This document shows, piece by piece, positions 38,940-48,884 of a stretch of 64,000 bases of DNA. How positions within the stretch are numbered: the first letter of the stretch is position 1; each line of letters starts with the position of its first letter. The notes beneath the pieces are model-generated. The model saw only the letters and a list, made by a program, of their open reading frames with translations. It made no database searches and was not told the DNA's origin. The stretch comes from Timema cristinae (lineage: Eukaryota > Arthropoda > Insecta > Phasmatodea > Timematidae). Where the stretch lies: contig JBCFYV010000001.1 of the NCBI GenBank assembly GCA_039000515.1, forward strand, positions 60,322,234-60,386,233, written 5' to 3'. The position numbers and the translations under genes are program-made.

Positions 38940-39065
38940 ACAAAAAACCCACCTCAGGGGCGTAGTTGGTTAAAGCCCGGTTGTATTGAGCTCGGTGTTT
39001 GAGGACTGGGAAGAAAAGGTTTTAATCTCGGTGGGTGAACGAGCGTGGTTTTCCAAAAGCATTTA
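38940..39065 (+). mobile_element. Family B SINE 5' part
   Basis: Head GGGGCGTAGTTGGTTAAAGC, then GAGCTCG..GAGGAC..GGTTTTAATCTCGGTGGGTGAAC and TGGTTTTCC, in the order of 11988-12120. The 3' half is missing. A short (TA)n precedes it (38862-38884). Confidence 0.7.
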
Positions 39066-40004
39066 CTGGCAGCATTTCTTTTTTTAAATTAGACGCCTTC
39101 TTATTTATCAACTCTTCTGGTAATGGAATAAGCTGCAAGAAACCCAAAGGAAATATTTAGCTAGTTTAAGCTCTAAGTATTTCAAAACGGTCTCGGACCA
39201 ACCACTTCCTTTGTGGTGGAAAGAAGAAGCTGGCTTCAATCTGTAAGTGCAGGGGATACCAATCGTGATCTAATTCATCGGACTTAGAGTGACATGCACT
39301 GAGACTGACTTATAAGCTATATGATTGTTTTTAGGATAGGAGAGAGGGGTGGGGTATTTGACGTTAAAAAACCCAAAAATAACAATTTTTACAATATTTA
39401 TTTGGTCATGAAAACGATATACACAGTTTTTAAAGTATACTGGAATATTTACAATAATAATTATTAGTATAAACATAACTGGTTTTGTTTACAATATTTA
39501 TTTACACACAGTGAAAAAGTATCGGGGAATATTTAACAATAAGGGGGGAATATCCTCGTACTAAAAAAAAGACGGTTTTCAATTTTTTTAAAAAAAATTT
39601 TTTATATTTAGTTTATTTTTTATTTATTTGATAGATTTAAATAAAATTTTTTTCAAAAGTTTATTTACTTGACAGAAATAATTTTATATAAAAACAATTT
39701 ATTGATTTAAAAAAAAATATATACAAACAATTTATTAAATTAATATATAAATATTTAATAAACACCAATTGACTAAAAAAAATCAGAAAATTGAGGACTG
39801 TAAATGGCAAATAAAAAAATAAAAAAGTATCCCGGGGCATTTAAAAAATTATAAAAAATATGCTTGTTTTCAGCAGAAAAAAAATGAAAAAATCTCAATA
39901 TTGAAAAAGGTATGTCTGGGAAATGTTAGGAGTGAAAGAAAAAAAGATGGTAATTCACCCGTCTAAATAAGCACCTTTTATTCGTGGCGGTGCGTTTACA
40001 AGGA
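39066..40004. other. Noncoding AT-rich flank of the polymerase
   Basis: No gene seen. Homopolymer smearing is still visible at 39.54-39.90 kb. A repeated word (TTTACAATATTTATTT) occurs near 39390 and 39490. Confidence 0.35.
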
Positions 40005-43000
40005 TTAAACCCAAACGGCAAGATTAAAATCATCGGTTATCCTGCGTTTGGTGTACACGGGCCGGTAGACTTTAAAAATTTTGCGAAAAAGGTACTACCA
40101 GTCGCAAACCTTTTTCTTACAATTTTGTGCGGTATCTGTATGTATCTTTCCGCGCCTGTTCGGTTTAACATCGCCTTTTAAAACGTCAAAAATAACATCG
40201 TTCCGGTTGCCATAGTTTATGGTGACCCGCGAACCTTGCACACCGTTTTTGTTTTGGCAGGATCTCCACCAACACAAACTCTGTAAGCGTAATTTTTGGG
40301 ACCACCAGATACAAAGCCGTTAATGTAGCTTTCCGGACCGTAATCCTAATTTTCATCAGTGAGGTCACCAAAAAAAAGTCTCCGGTCGGTGGACTCCAAT
40401 CGCCGGGGCGTTCGGTGAATAGAACTCTATCTGTATCATGATACAAAACGCGGGTCCCCAATTGTTCAAGGATGCTGTATAAGTACAACTTAGCATAGCA
40501 GTCATGTAGCACGCACCGCCACACTCGTGTTAGGGTTATGGCGCAACGCGTCACGCGCATCCTTGTAATTGAGAACATAACCTCATCATTTACATCAATG
40601 CGCTGTCCACGGTAATTACGGATCCGTCATGTACTTGTGGATGCCCTGATAGTCGTTGACAACGGCTATGTTGGTAAATCGGGTCTTTGCACAAACTTTC
40701 CCCATAGTGAATTTAAAAAAAGTTTAGACAATGTGCGGAGACCAGGGTTTTTACAAACAAGCCGAAATCTAGTTTTACCCCTTCCCTTTCCTCATAATTT
40801 TGAATGTATGCTAACTTTTCCTCTTGTGCGGTACACCACTTTGGCCATCCGCTGGTTTTTGTTTAATTTTCAATAAAGTATCTTATGTACCCGTGAAACA
40901 GGCCGCCAGAACGCGTCTGACAGTCATAATCAGATACATTGTACTCCTACACTTCGTGAACTGCTTCAAGATGTAGCCTTTCTCAACGGCTTTCTGGATA
41001 TCGTCAATCACCCAGACGCCTGTCAACCACAATCTTTTTTATCGTTGTGCTGACACGCGCCTTGGTTTTTCTCCTCCCGCATTTCCTGCACAAGATGAAC
41101 ATTAGCTTGTCGTGCATCCGTGTAGGCAATACGGGCAGGAATGAATCTCGCGGAGGCGTCACTGTAACTTTGGCTATGCCTTCTACTTGATCTATAGACG
41201 TACAATTTGGTTCCAAGTGAATTTTGGGGGCCAACTGGGTATGTTTTGTACTTGCAAACGTATGGATACAACGAACACACAATCCAAGTACTTGATCTTC
41301 TCCTCACAAGAAAGGTCTGCTTCGTGGAAGAGCTTTATACAATTTGTACCCCCCGCCAAAGAATGCATCCCTGGGACTGAGAGGTTCCTTGGTATACACC
41401 TCGTGCCGGAGTACAAATTGCTGCAAGTCCTTGTCTGTGCGTTTCATCGCATTAAACATGCACTCCCACATTTCTACGACCGTGAAGCCGGCATTCTTAA
41501 ACTTTTCCAAACAAGCCATGGTCGCTTCAAAACGCGTCTCCATGGTCTCGTGGGGACTATTTTGACGGGGGTGGTCCTGTCAGCGTAACAGAGAGGGCAC
41601 CCGTGCCAATAACAGCCCCAGAACTGGAAGACGGTGGTGATATCTCCAGCTTTAACAACACCGTCTACACGTCGCCCTAACACATATTCCTCACGGCCGT
41701 TACCCGCATGAAGAATAACACCGCGTTGATGGGCCTCCCAGCAGAGCCATTGTACAGCGACGTGCGACTGTTGGTCTGCGCACCGATAGTATTCTCCTTA
41801 AGATGACTTCGGCGGTAAACCAACATGGCCGCTCCAGCTATCGTACACGCCTCTCTGAAAGGATCCACCTTTGCTTTCTCCATGAGCATGTTTCTAAACT
41901 TCAGGCAGGCCTTCCGTAGGATCTCTACATCTTTCACACAATACAATTCCAACTCGCGTTTAAAATCAAAGACATAATTTTCTTTGACCAACGCGTCATA
42001 CCACTTCTCAAAAGCGCTCCTTTCCCTCAACTGACATCTCGCCGATGCCGTAGTCCTCCTTTGGTGGCAAGGGACCACTATACACCGAGTTTTCTTTTTT
42101 GTTGAAAAAATGGGGGAAATGTCCCTTGGCCAAAGCCTCGTCCAAGCTGAAAGTTTTTGGCAATTTGGACAACGACATCGGGAGAAAGTTCAGTGAGTCA
42201 ATAAAGTGGAGCGGGCCGTAACGCATGGACATGATTTTCCCACCGTTCATTATAAGTTCTGGAGTCCATTTTTTAACCTCTATAATGTATCTTAAAATAA
42301 AATTTCCATCATAGGATTTAGCGTTATGGCCTAGGAGGGTGATATCCTTAAATTTTGAAGCTTTAATTTGTTCTATTAATTTAAAAAATTGGGCCATGGT
42401 GGTATCACCCTTGAATATGCGAGTCCTATCGCCCCCACAGTCGGTGCAATGATGGTCATTTGCATCTATATGAACACAAGCTCACAACACGTTTGCACGA
42501 CACATAGGTTAGGTTCGTGCAAGTACGTGCCTGCCGTACCTTGATGAAGCGTTTCTTGTTTGCATTCAAAATCATAGAATACAAACATGAAATTACTCTT
42601 TTCCAGTGACGGCTTGGATGGGGCCTGCTTCATATAACAGAAATGACCAAAAGGACGATATGAATCGCATACTCTACAAAAAGTCTCATAACACCTATGT
42701 GAATAATTTGATCTTTCCAAACTGAAAAATTGCCCGCATACCTCGCAAACCTTTTTGACAACACAGACCGACCTGTGACCGCTGAAAAAACCGGGACGTT
42801 TATGGTTATCAAAGCACGTCTGATTTGTGAACCAACGCCCACAGTCTTTACAGACCACAGATCGGTCTCCGCTACAAACCGCTTTAGCGTAGAACTTTTT
42901 GCACGCGGATTCACACACTTGTGCGCATTTTTATGATCAAATGGCACACGGCATTCGCGGCAAAAGTACGAGCACTTAAATGCGGCTGTCAAGGATGTTA

Positions 43001-44098
43001 TGACGTCAAAATGGTTTTGCTTATCGTCGTGAAAATACAAATCAAGGTGCCCCTTAAAGGATTGTTCGGAGGGAGTAGGCCCCTCATACAAGACTTGTCT
43101 CCCTCTACGTTCCTTAAACACCGTGATTTTGTATTTAGAGAGGTATGCTTGCAATTGTTTCAGCTCGGTTATTCCACCACCCTTCAAAAGATTCACACGG
43201 GCATCACGGCATAAATCTTCTGCTTTGTATTCTAGAATATTACGACCCCATTTTATTTGTCCAAACGTGTTCACGTCCATACATCCTGGGTCTCTTTTAT
43301 TATCACATATAGCTTTGGTGACAACCAATGCACGGGCAAGGCAAAGACTGTCGCCATTTTGAATCGTAATGATCCCATGGTTTTTGCGGCTATATGTGCT
43401 AGCGGGAGAGAGTTTATCACATTTATGATTACCCCTCCCACGAGGCTCCTTAAAGTGGGAGAGTTTAACGTACAAGGGTGCAGTACTCAAAAACAAAGTA
43501 TTACTCTGCAACACGCGACTTACGTTATCAAGCATTGCTCTAGTGTCTAGCTGGTCTGCTCGTCTAAATGAGACATACACAGGGCTTAACGTTGAGTCAG
43601 TGCTACTCAAAAGCAAGACTACGTGTTCATCGGCGCTAACGCCATGGTCCTGCAACCGATGGAGCAAATTAGTAATTGGTTCTTCAAGCTAGCTTATTGC
43701 GTCACGATCGCTTGCTGGTGCACCAAGATGTACGGTAATTTCTCTACCAGTATAAAAGAAACGCCTCAATTGTTTAATCCTCTCATGAACGATACGAAGA
43801 GGGACGCCATTTTGCAATGCACCGCCTACCTGATTTACCGGGCCAATAATTCCCGGTTGTGGGGCAGAAGAAGGTCCTGCTATCTCCAGTTCCATGGGCC
43901 CTATCTCCCTCGCCGCCGCCGGGGCTCAAACCCCCTCTCCCTGGCGTAGAGGCAGGGTTGAAGATGTAACGCCAGACGGGGGCACCGGGCTCGAACCCCG
44001 TCTCCCTGGCGCTGGGGCGGTGCGGCTACGTTGGGTTGGAGGGGCCCCATAGCTGGCGGTGGGGTTGATGAGGTCGTCCCTCCATTTCCGGCCTCCAT
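40005..44098 (-). pseudogene. Polinton/Maverick-type family B DNA polymerase
   Basis: Protein-primed DNA polymerase spread over several frames. From N to C: a region rich in C-x2-C fingers (42.7-43.0 kb), exonuclease I YDFEC (42565-42576), exonuclease II GHNAKSYDGN (about 42.32 kb), IDSLNFLPM, exonuclease III YCVKDVEIL (about 41.94 kb), GCYWHGCPLC (about 41.61 kb), PRDAFFGG (about 41.36 kb), motif A SLYP (41263-41274), motif B NSLWGKF (40693-40713), motif C YHDTD (40429-40443), and a C-terminal VYTKRRITDDFN ending at a stop at 40005. The set and order, and the G-C-x-W-H-G-C motif, are typical of Polinton/adintovirus-like polymerases; about 1200-1350 residues is the right size. The longest intact piece is 345 residues (42630-43667). 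The N-terminus beyond 43667 is uncertain. Several frameshifts may be sequence errors. No integrase, ATPase, protease or capsid gene is seen nearby. Confidence 0.85.
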
Positions 44099-44136
44099 TT
44101 CAACTATAATACATGTCAAAGTAAGAATTGTCACAA

Positions 44137-44421
44137 ACATAATTGCTTTAGATGAAACCCAGAGAGGCAGTATTTGTGTGGAGGGAGTGTGAAAAAAAAC
44201 ACCCTGGTAGATTTGAACCTCGAACTCATCTCTTTAATATTTTTGGTATTTAAATAATATGTTAAATTTTTCCTTAAGCATAATTGCTTTAGTTGAAACC
44301 TGCAGAGTCAGCATTTGTGTGGAGGGAGAGTAAAAAAACACGCTTATTTTACCCTGGTAAGATTTGAACCTCAAACTTATCTCTTTAATACTTTTATTAT
44401 TAATATAATATGTCACATAAA
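44137..44421 (-). repeat. Two tandem SINE-like fragments of about 143 bp
   Basis: 44137-44279 and 44280-44421 share CATAATTGCTTTAG, GTGGAGGGAG and GATTTGAACCTC (reversed box B) followed by ATCTCTTTAATA. Both read as reversed SINE pieces in head-to-tail arrangement, just upstream of the polymerase's 5' end. Confidence 0.65.
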
Positions 44422-45030
44422 TGCTTTATCTGAAACCGGCATTCACAAAGTGTGTTCACCATAAAAAATCATCGTGCCATTGTGATATAGGCAACCATAA
44501 GTGAAATTTATTTCTGTAATTAAAACAAGTCATTTTATCAACAGCGCTTACGTCTTAAGATACTTTACGGCTGAATTTCTTAAACTACGTACATCAGTAA
44601 TTAATGTGACGATTTATTGCACAAAGAGCCTCAGATTTTATTTTCTACCTGCGAAAATATATATTTGATAAGTTTAGGGTATTATCTTCTCGTAATGAAT
44701 TGAGCGTTGTTGTTTTTCGAAGCCTGCATAATGAGGGGATAGTCAACCCGCCGTACTCAACACAAATTATGTTCACATACACTCCCAGGGGGTAGCAACC
44801 ATCAAGAAACCCGGCTGTCGCCAGGTCTAAACTGTATGCTTGCGCTATCTGTTATAATTTCTACAGGTTACATACGGCACTCCTGTAAAATTGCCAGAAA
44901 ATATGTCTCAAAACACGTCAGTAAAGTTTTTTTTTTCTCCTTGAATATTATATTTTAGAGCCGTTAATTTTTTTCTAAAGATCGGTTAGATTTTATGTGT
45001 ATAACTTAAAGATTGGGCCACGTGTCTGAA

Positions 45031-46111
45031 TCAAAAAAAGTGAAAAGTTTGTGAGTGTATGTCGGGTCCAAAAAAGGATAAACTTACATTTTCATCCTCT
45101 GGATTCGAACCAGTGTCTCTTTGTCTCTTTAAATTGGGTAATATTCCAGCTGATTTGTTTACATCCCCCTGAAAGTGTACAGACTTTTGGTGAAACGTGA
45201 ATTTAAAGTGGTGATTATAATTTTCTGCCTTTGTACAGGAAATGAACCCTTGTCCAGGCACTAAAGTGATGTTTGAATATTGGCAATTATAATTTTCTGT
45301 CTTGAAACCAGGACCATGAACAAAATACCAATCAGGGGTACTTATTTTAAAAACTAAACCAGTATTTTCGCTTATGCCCCTTGAATTGAACCAGGCACTC
45401 CCCCAATGGCTCCGCGGGGTTTTTAAGTGTATAAATCTCTCAGCTTCCAAAGGGATCGAGCTAGCGACGATATAACGGTGTTTGAGCGAGAGAGAGCTTA
45501 CACACACACAGGCTTTTTCAAACTAGTGGCTGGCTACGTGTAGATGTTACTTACATAGCAGGCGGTCAAGTGTGTCCAAATCTGCCCAAACAGTGGAGTG
45601 CTCATTTCCTCCAACGTAAAGAGGCGCAGGCGTCAGGATGTCTGGGGGTGATGCGAGGACCGCCTGGAACGGCAGGGGGGCTGCGACGCTGACGTCATGC
45701 ATAGCACGTCCCTGCGCATCCTGTGGGGTAGATGACGACACCCCCAGAAGCCCCGCATCCAAACCGAATGGATCCCAATAGTCTTAAATTAATTAAATAC
45801 ATATTAATTAGCATTTAGGGGGGAAAAAAGCACCGACAAATCTCTAAAATATTTTAAGCTGTTTAGTTACCCATAGACGAATCGGCATCTGAAACACAGA
45901 TCCCATTTTCATTAAAATTTGCCAACTGGTCTAGACTGTCGGAACCCACCGGTTGTACACACTCGACAGCTGTTGGGGGCTCTTCAACTAACAATAAAAA
46001 GAACACCATTGTACGCCCCAGCTGTATTAAGAAAAAAAACCATTAAAATATACAAAACGTTTAAAAAAACTTACCTAAATTTAGAAAATTTTCTAGCGAC
46101 TCGAAACTCAT
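45031..46111 (-). CDS. Predicted spliced gene, unknown product
   Basis: Minus-strand exons: 46111-46075 (ATG start), 45987-45871, 45782-45555 and a weaker 45443-45031 (or a donor at 45087/45088). Introns 1 and 2 are 87 and 88 bp. The donors are AG|GTAAGT, GG|GTAACT and AT|GTAAGT; acceptor 1 is TTTTTATTGTTAG and acceptor 2 AATTAATTTAAG. The frame stays open across all joins (phases 1, 1, 1), giving about 264 residues if the last exon runs to its stop. The N-terminus is acidic and hydrophobic (SFESLENFLNL), followed by Asp/Ser-rich and Pro-rich segments. A TATA box and initiator lie upstream. I do not recognise the family. Exon 4 has a weak acceptor (TTTGGAAG) and a tRNA T-arm-like stretch (45100-45114), so it may be SINE-derived. 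Gene: likely; exon 4: doubtful. Confidence 0.5.
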
Positions 46112-46146
46112 TTTTGATGTTCGTCGGCGTCAATCACAAATTGAAA

Positions 46147-46178
46147 TGACCAAATGTAATGAACGGGTTCTATTTATA
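46147..46178 (-). promoter_or_regulatory. TATA box and initiator of the spliced gene
   Basis: TATAAATA (minus, 46178-46171) is followed at a distance of 31 bases by GGTCATTTC, a good arthropod-like initiator with the A at 46147. The start codon is 36 bases further on. Confidence 0.6.
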
Positions 46179-46225
46179 CTCTCTTCAAAGAGCCTGCCGC
46201 CTGTAATGTGTCTCTGCGCATGTGC

Positions 46226-46233
46226 TATAAAAA
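46226..46233 (+). promoter_or_regulatory. TATA box facing right
   Basis: TATAAAAA on the plus strand, 47 bases from the minus-strand TATA box, so the two point away from each other. It lies 69 bases before the ATG at 46295. Confidence 0.4.
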
Positions 46234-46294
46234 TCTGTCTATAAGACCAGCTGTAAATCCCGTTAACTCGTTAGACTGCTCCGACCTATCGACT

Positions 46295-46417
46295 ATGCTG
46301 GACGCGTCTCTCGGCGCTCCGTTCAGACAACTGCAAATGATAGCACGCACAGAACGAACAAAACCGGTGGTGCAAACGGGCGTCGCTCAAACCTACCCTC
46401 CCTCGGTGCATCTGAAG
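46295..46417 (+). CDS. Possible first exon of a divergent gene
   Basis: An open frame from ATG 46295 gives 41 codons and ends at a possible donor, CTGAAG|GTACAT (46417/46418); without splicing the frame runs to 46498. The product (MLDASLGAPFRQLQMIARTE...) is not recognised. A diverged copy of the second half of this exon and the donor lies at about 46905-46990. It could equally be a repeat with a chance frame. Confidence 0.25.
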
Positions 46418-47430
46418 GTACATTTTTTCTCACTCTCGCAAATGTTGAGTGCATTGAGGTGTGGGCTTAAACTTTCAGAGGGATATATTTCGTCATAATA
46501 TAGTTGCGAACAAGGCTATTCCTATTAAAATTGGACTATATAGGAACACCCCCTTTGTCCACGTGGGTGAGATTTGAACCTGGAACTTTCAGCTACGAGC
46601 GATGCTAACTGAATACGAATGGATAGCAAACGCGGTTACCACATGGACTTTTTTCTCATTCTCGCAAATGTTTGGCGCATTGAGGCTGTCCTCTTAAAAG
46701 TACACAAACATTATTTTCTTTGAATCACGTCTTACTAACCATCTAGCCTATCCGCGTTAATTAAGTACACCAATAATATAAGAATATGGAAGAAAAATAT
46801 TAAATGAATCAAAATTATGTGTGATGTTAACTTTTCTATCTTTAAGATAAGGCTATTCCTATTAAAATTGGCCTATACAGGTACAATATACCGTTGAATT
46901 AATAGCAAATGATGGTGCAAAAGTGCTCGCGCATAGAATGAACAAGTACGGTGGTACAAACGGGTGTCGCTCGAACCTACCCTCCCTCAGTGCATCTGAA
47001 GGTACATTTTTTCTCACTCTCGCAAATGTTGAGTGCATTGAGGTGTGGGCTTAAACTTTCATAGGGATATAATTCGTTATAATATAGTTGCGAACATTAA
47101 ATTCAATATAAGAGCTATATATTATTCCTCCGAAATATAATTGCGAGCATTAAATTATTTTTTCTGTTATAATTGGGCTGAAGAATAAAACGGGTGTTTT
47201 CACTTTAAACGTGGGTAGCAGCATACGATTTACAAACTATAGTTTTATTTCAATATCTATAAATTTATATATTTTATATGTTTCTAAGTGTATACTGGTA
47301 AATATTCTTTAATATTACTAGGGTGCTTTTCTACACTCCCAATGTCCACTTTCACGGGATGTAAGACCACTCTTTCCATGCAAATGATGGTGCACAAGTG
47401 CTCGCGCACAGAATGAACAAGCTCGCAACT
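46333..47430. repeat. Shuffled direct repeats
   Basis: 46333-46511 recurs as 46905-47095 (GCAAATGATGG..., CCTACCCTCCCT, CTCACTCTCGCAAATGTTG, ATAGTTGCGAAC), with a third partial copy at about 47380-47430. A second block (AAGGCTATTCCTATTAAAAT) occurs at 46514 and 46855, but on the other side of the first block, so the order is rearranged. A reversed tRNA-like segment sits between (46566-46650). Confidence 0.75.
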
Positions 47431-47689
47431 GATCTATTAGCGTAAAACTCCGACTTCCTCCCATATTTAGTAGTATAGTCTTTTGCTATAGTAGTGCCTT
47501 AAACCATGTGGTCATTCTTTATGTTACGTGCAATGTTAAGCTAAATACCCGATTTCATATTCGTTATACAGATACAATTACCGAGGATTAGCCATTTAAT
47601 TTATTTGTACTTAGTCCGCTCTTGCAGTGGGCGAGAGACTTATTAACATTGAGCCCGTCGAAGTTGTGCGGTGTTATCGCCTATTAAGG

Positions 47690-48035
47690 GGTAATTAACT
47701 AATCATGCCGTTGGTAAGGCGCGTAGTAATTTGATGGTCTCTGGTTCGAATCCAAACTAGACACAAAGATTATATCAGTACACGACCTACAAACTAACTT
47801 AGCTATAGAACAGTAAATTCACCACCCGTGAAAAGCACCCCCCGCAGTATAGAGAGTTGAGCCCAGTACCCACAACTATTTTATTGAGGAGGGCGTTAAT
47901 GGTTCAAGGATGATTTTCCACTCTCCCTCCAAGTACCAACAAGTTGGATGTGTGTGAGAGGGCTGACTTGGGCGGTGGAGCCTCCCTCCAAGTACCAACA
48001 AGTTGGATGTGTGTGTAAGAGAGCTATCATAGACT
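47690..48035 (+). mobile_element. tRNA-like SINE head and a local duplication
   Basis: 47707-47765 has a box A-like GCCGTTGGTAAGGCG and box B TGGTTCGAATCCA. At 47920-48033 the SINE central block CTCCCTCCAAGTACCAACAA is present twice in tandem, with the second copy about 54 bases on. Confidence 0.6.
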
Positions 48036-48399
48036 TGGGCCTAAACATGGCCACTTTCATGGGATGTAAAAGCGAAACTGCCGATTAACGGGAGTTTTCG
48101 AGATGTCTTGCTGAAACCAGGTGTCTATTTTGAGAAACACAATGACTCCTCAAGGTGAGTGGAGGTTAGTGCTCGATTCGTCACCCCCAAAAGGTAATGA
48201 CCGGGGGAGGGAGAAACCCAGGATGAACAATCCCGGCTCTGCGGGGAGGGGTGGGGAGGGAAAAGTGAAAGGCTGAGTTGGTCATCAAAAAGTGGCGTGA
48301 CCCTGCTGGAGATGCTTGCGTCATTTTCTATCGGTCAACCGGGGGAGAAAGACTGAAATCGTGGAGCGCGAGGCCCGGGTTTATGCTTCAACGCCTAAC

Positions 48400-48710
48400 A
48401 ATCATTAATAACTAATCAGCAAGAACCAACATGACCGGGTGAGGGCTCAAAGTGTGCAACCGTCAACTGTTAGAGAAGGATCTCAACCAGTGTCTCGCGT
48501 ACCCCCTGATACAAGAATGTTACAATGTCCTAAAACTCCCTACCAATTAATTATATAAAAACCAACATACCGGCGTATGCCTGCAATAAATAAAAAACAC
48601 CTCTATCCTAGCAATTAATTAACAATTATCAATTAACAATAATTAATTAACAATAATTAATCAGCAAAAACCAAGATGTCCGGGTTTTGCCGGCTATAGG
48701 GGAGGGGGAA
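48400..48710. repeat. Three degenerate copies of an AT-rich motif
   Basis: TTAATCAGCAAAAACCAA-like words followed by a CCGGGT or CCGGCG core appear at about 48410-48445, 48545-48575 and 48655-48690. Confidence 0.5.
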
Positions 48711-48739
48711 AACCAAGCCGGCTGTAGGGGAAAACAGAC

Positions 48740-48850
48740 AGCCAATCAGAGGAAAGTAGGGCAGCGGAAGGAAGGGTGGGGTAAAGAGGGGATAAGCCAA
48801 TTACAGAGCCAGGAGGCGGGGTCACGTGACCAAATCCGACCTATAAGCGT
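48740..48850 (+). promoter_or_regulatory. Promoter-like cluster before the satellite array
   Basis: In 110 bases: GCCAATCAGA (48741), AGCCAATTA (48795), a GC box GGAGGCGGGG (48812), the palindromic E-box GTCACGTGAC (48821-48830) and CTATAAG (48841). The spacing and order (two CCAAT, GC box, E-box, TATA-like) are those of a Pol II promoter facing right into the array. No test of activity is possible from sequence. Confidence 0.4.
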
Positions 48851-48884
48851 CGGGGTCAAGTTGATTTACCAGGGCGTACTAGAC

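Noticed and set aside
40005..44098. An intact replicating element or virus
   Set aside because: The polymerase is split over several frames and no other replication, packaging or capsid gene is readable nearby.
45031..46111. A p53-like or other transcription factor, from the acidic and hydrophobic N-terminus
   Set aside because: Only a short motif resembles an activation domain; no DNA-binding domain is recognisable in the later exons.
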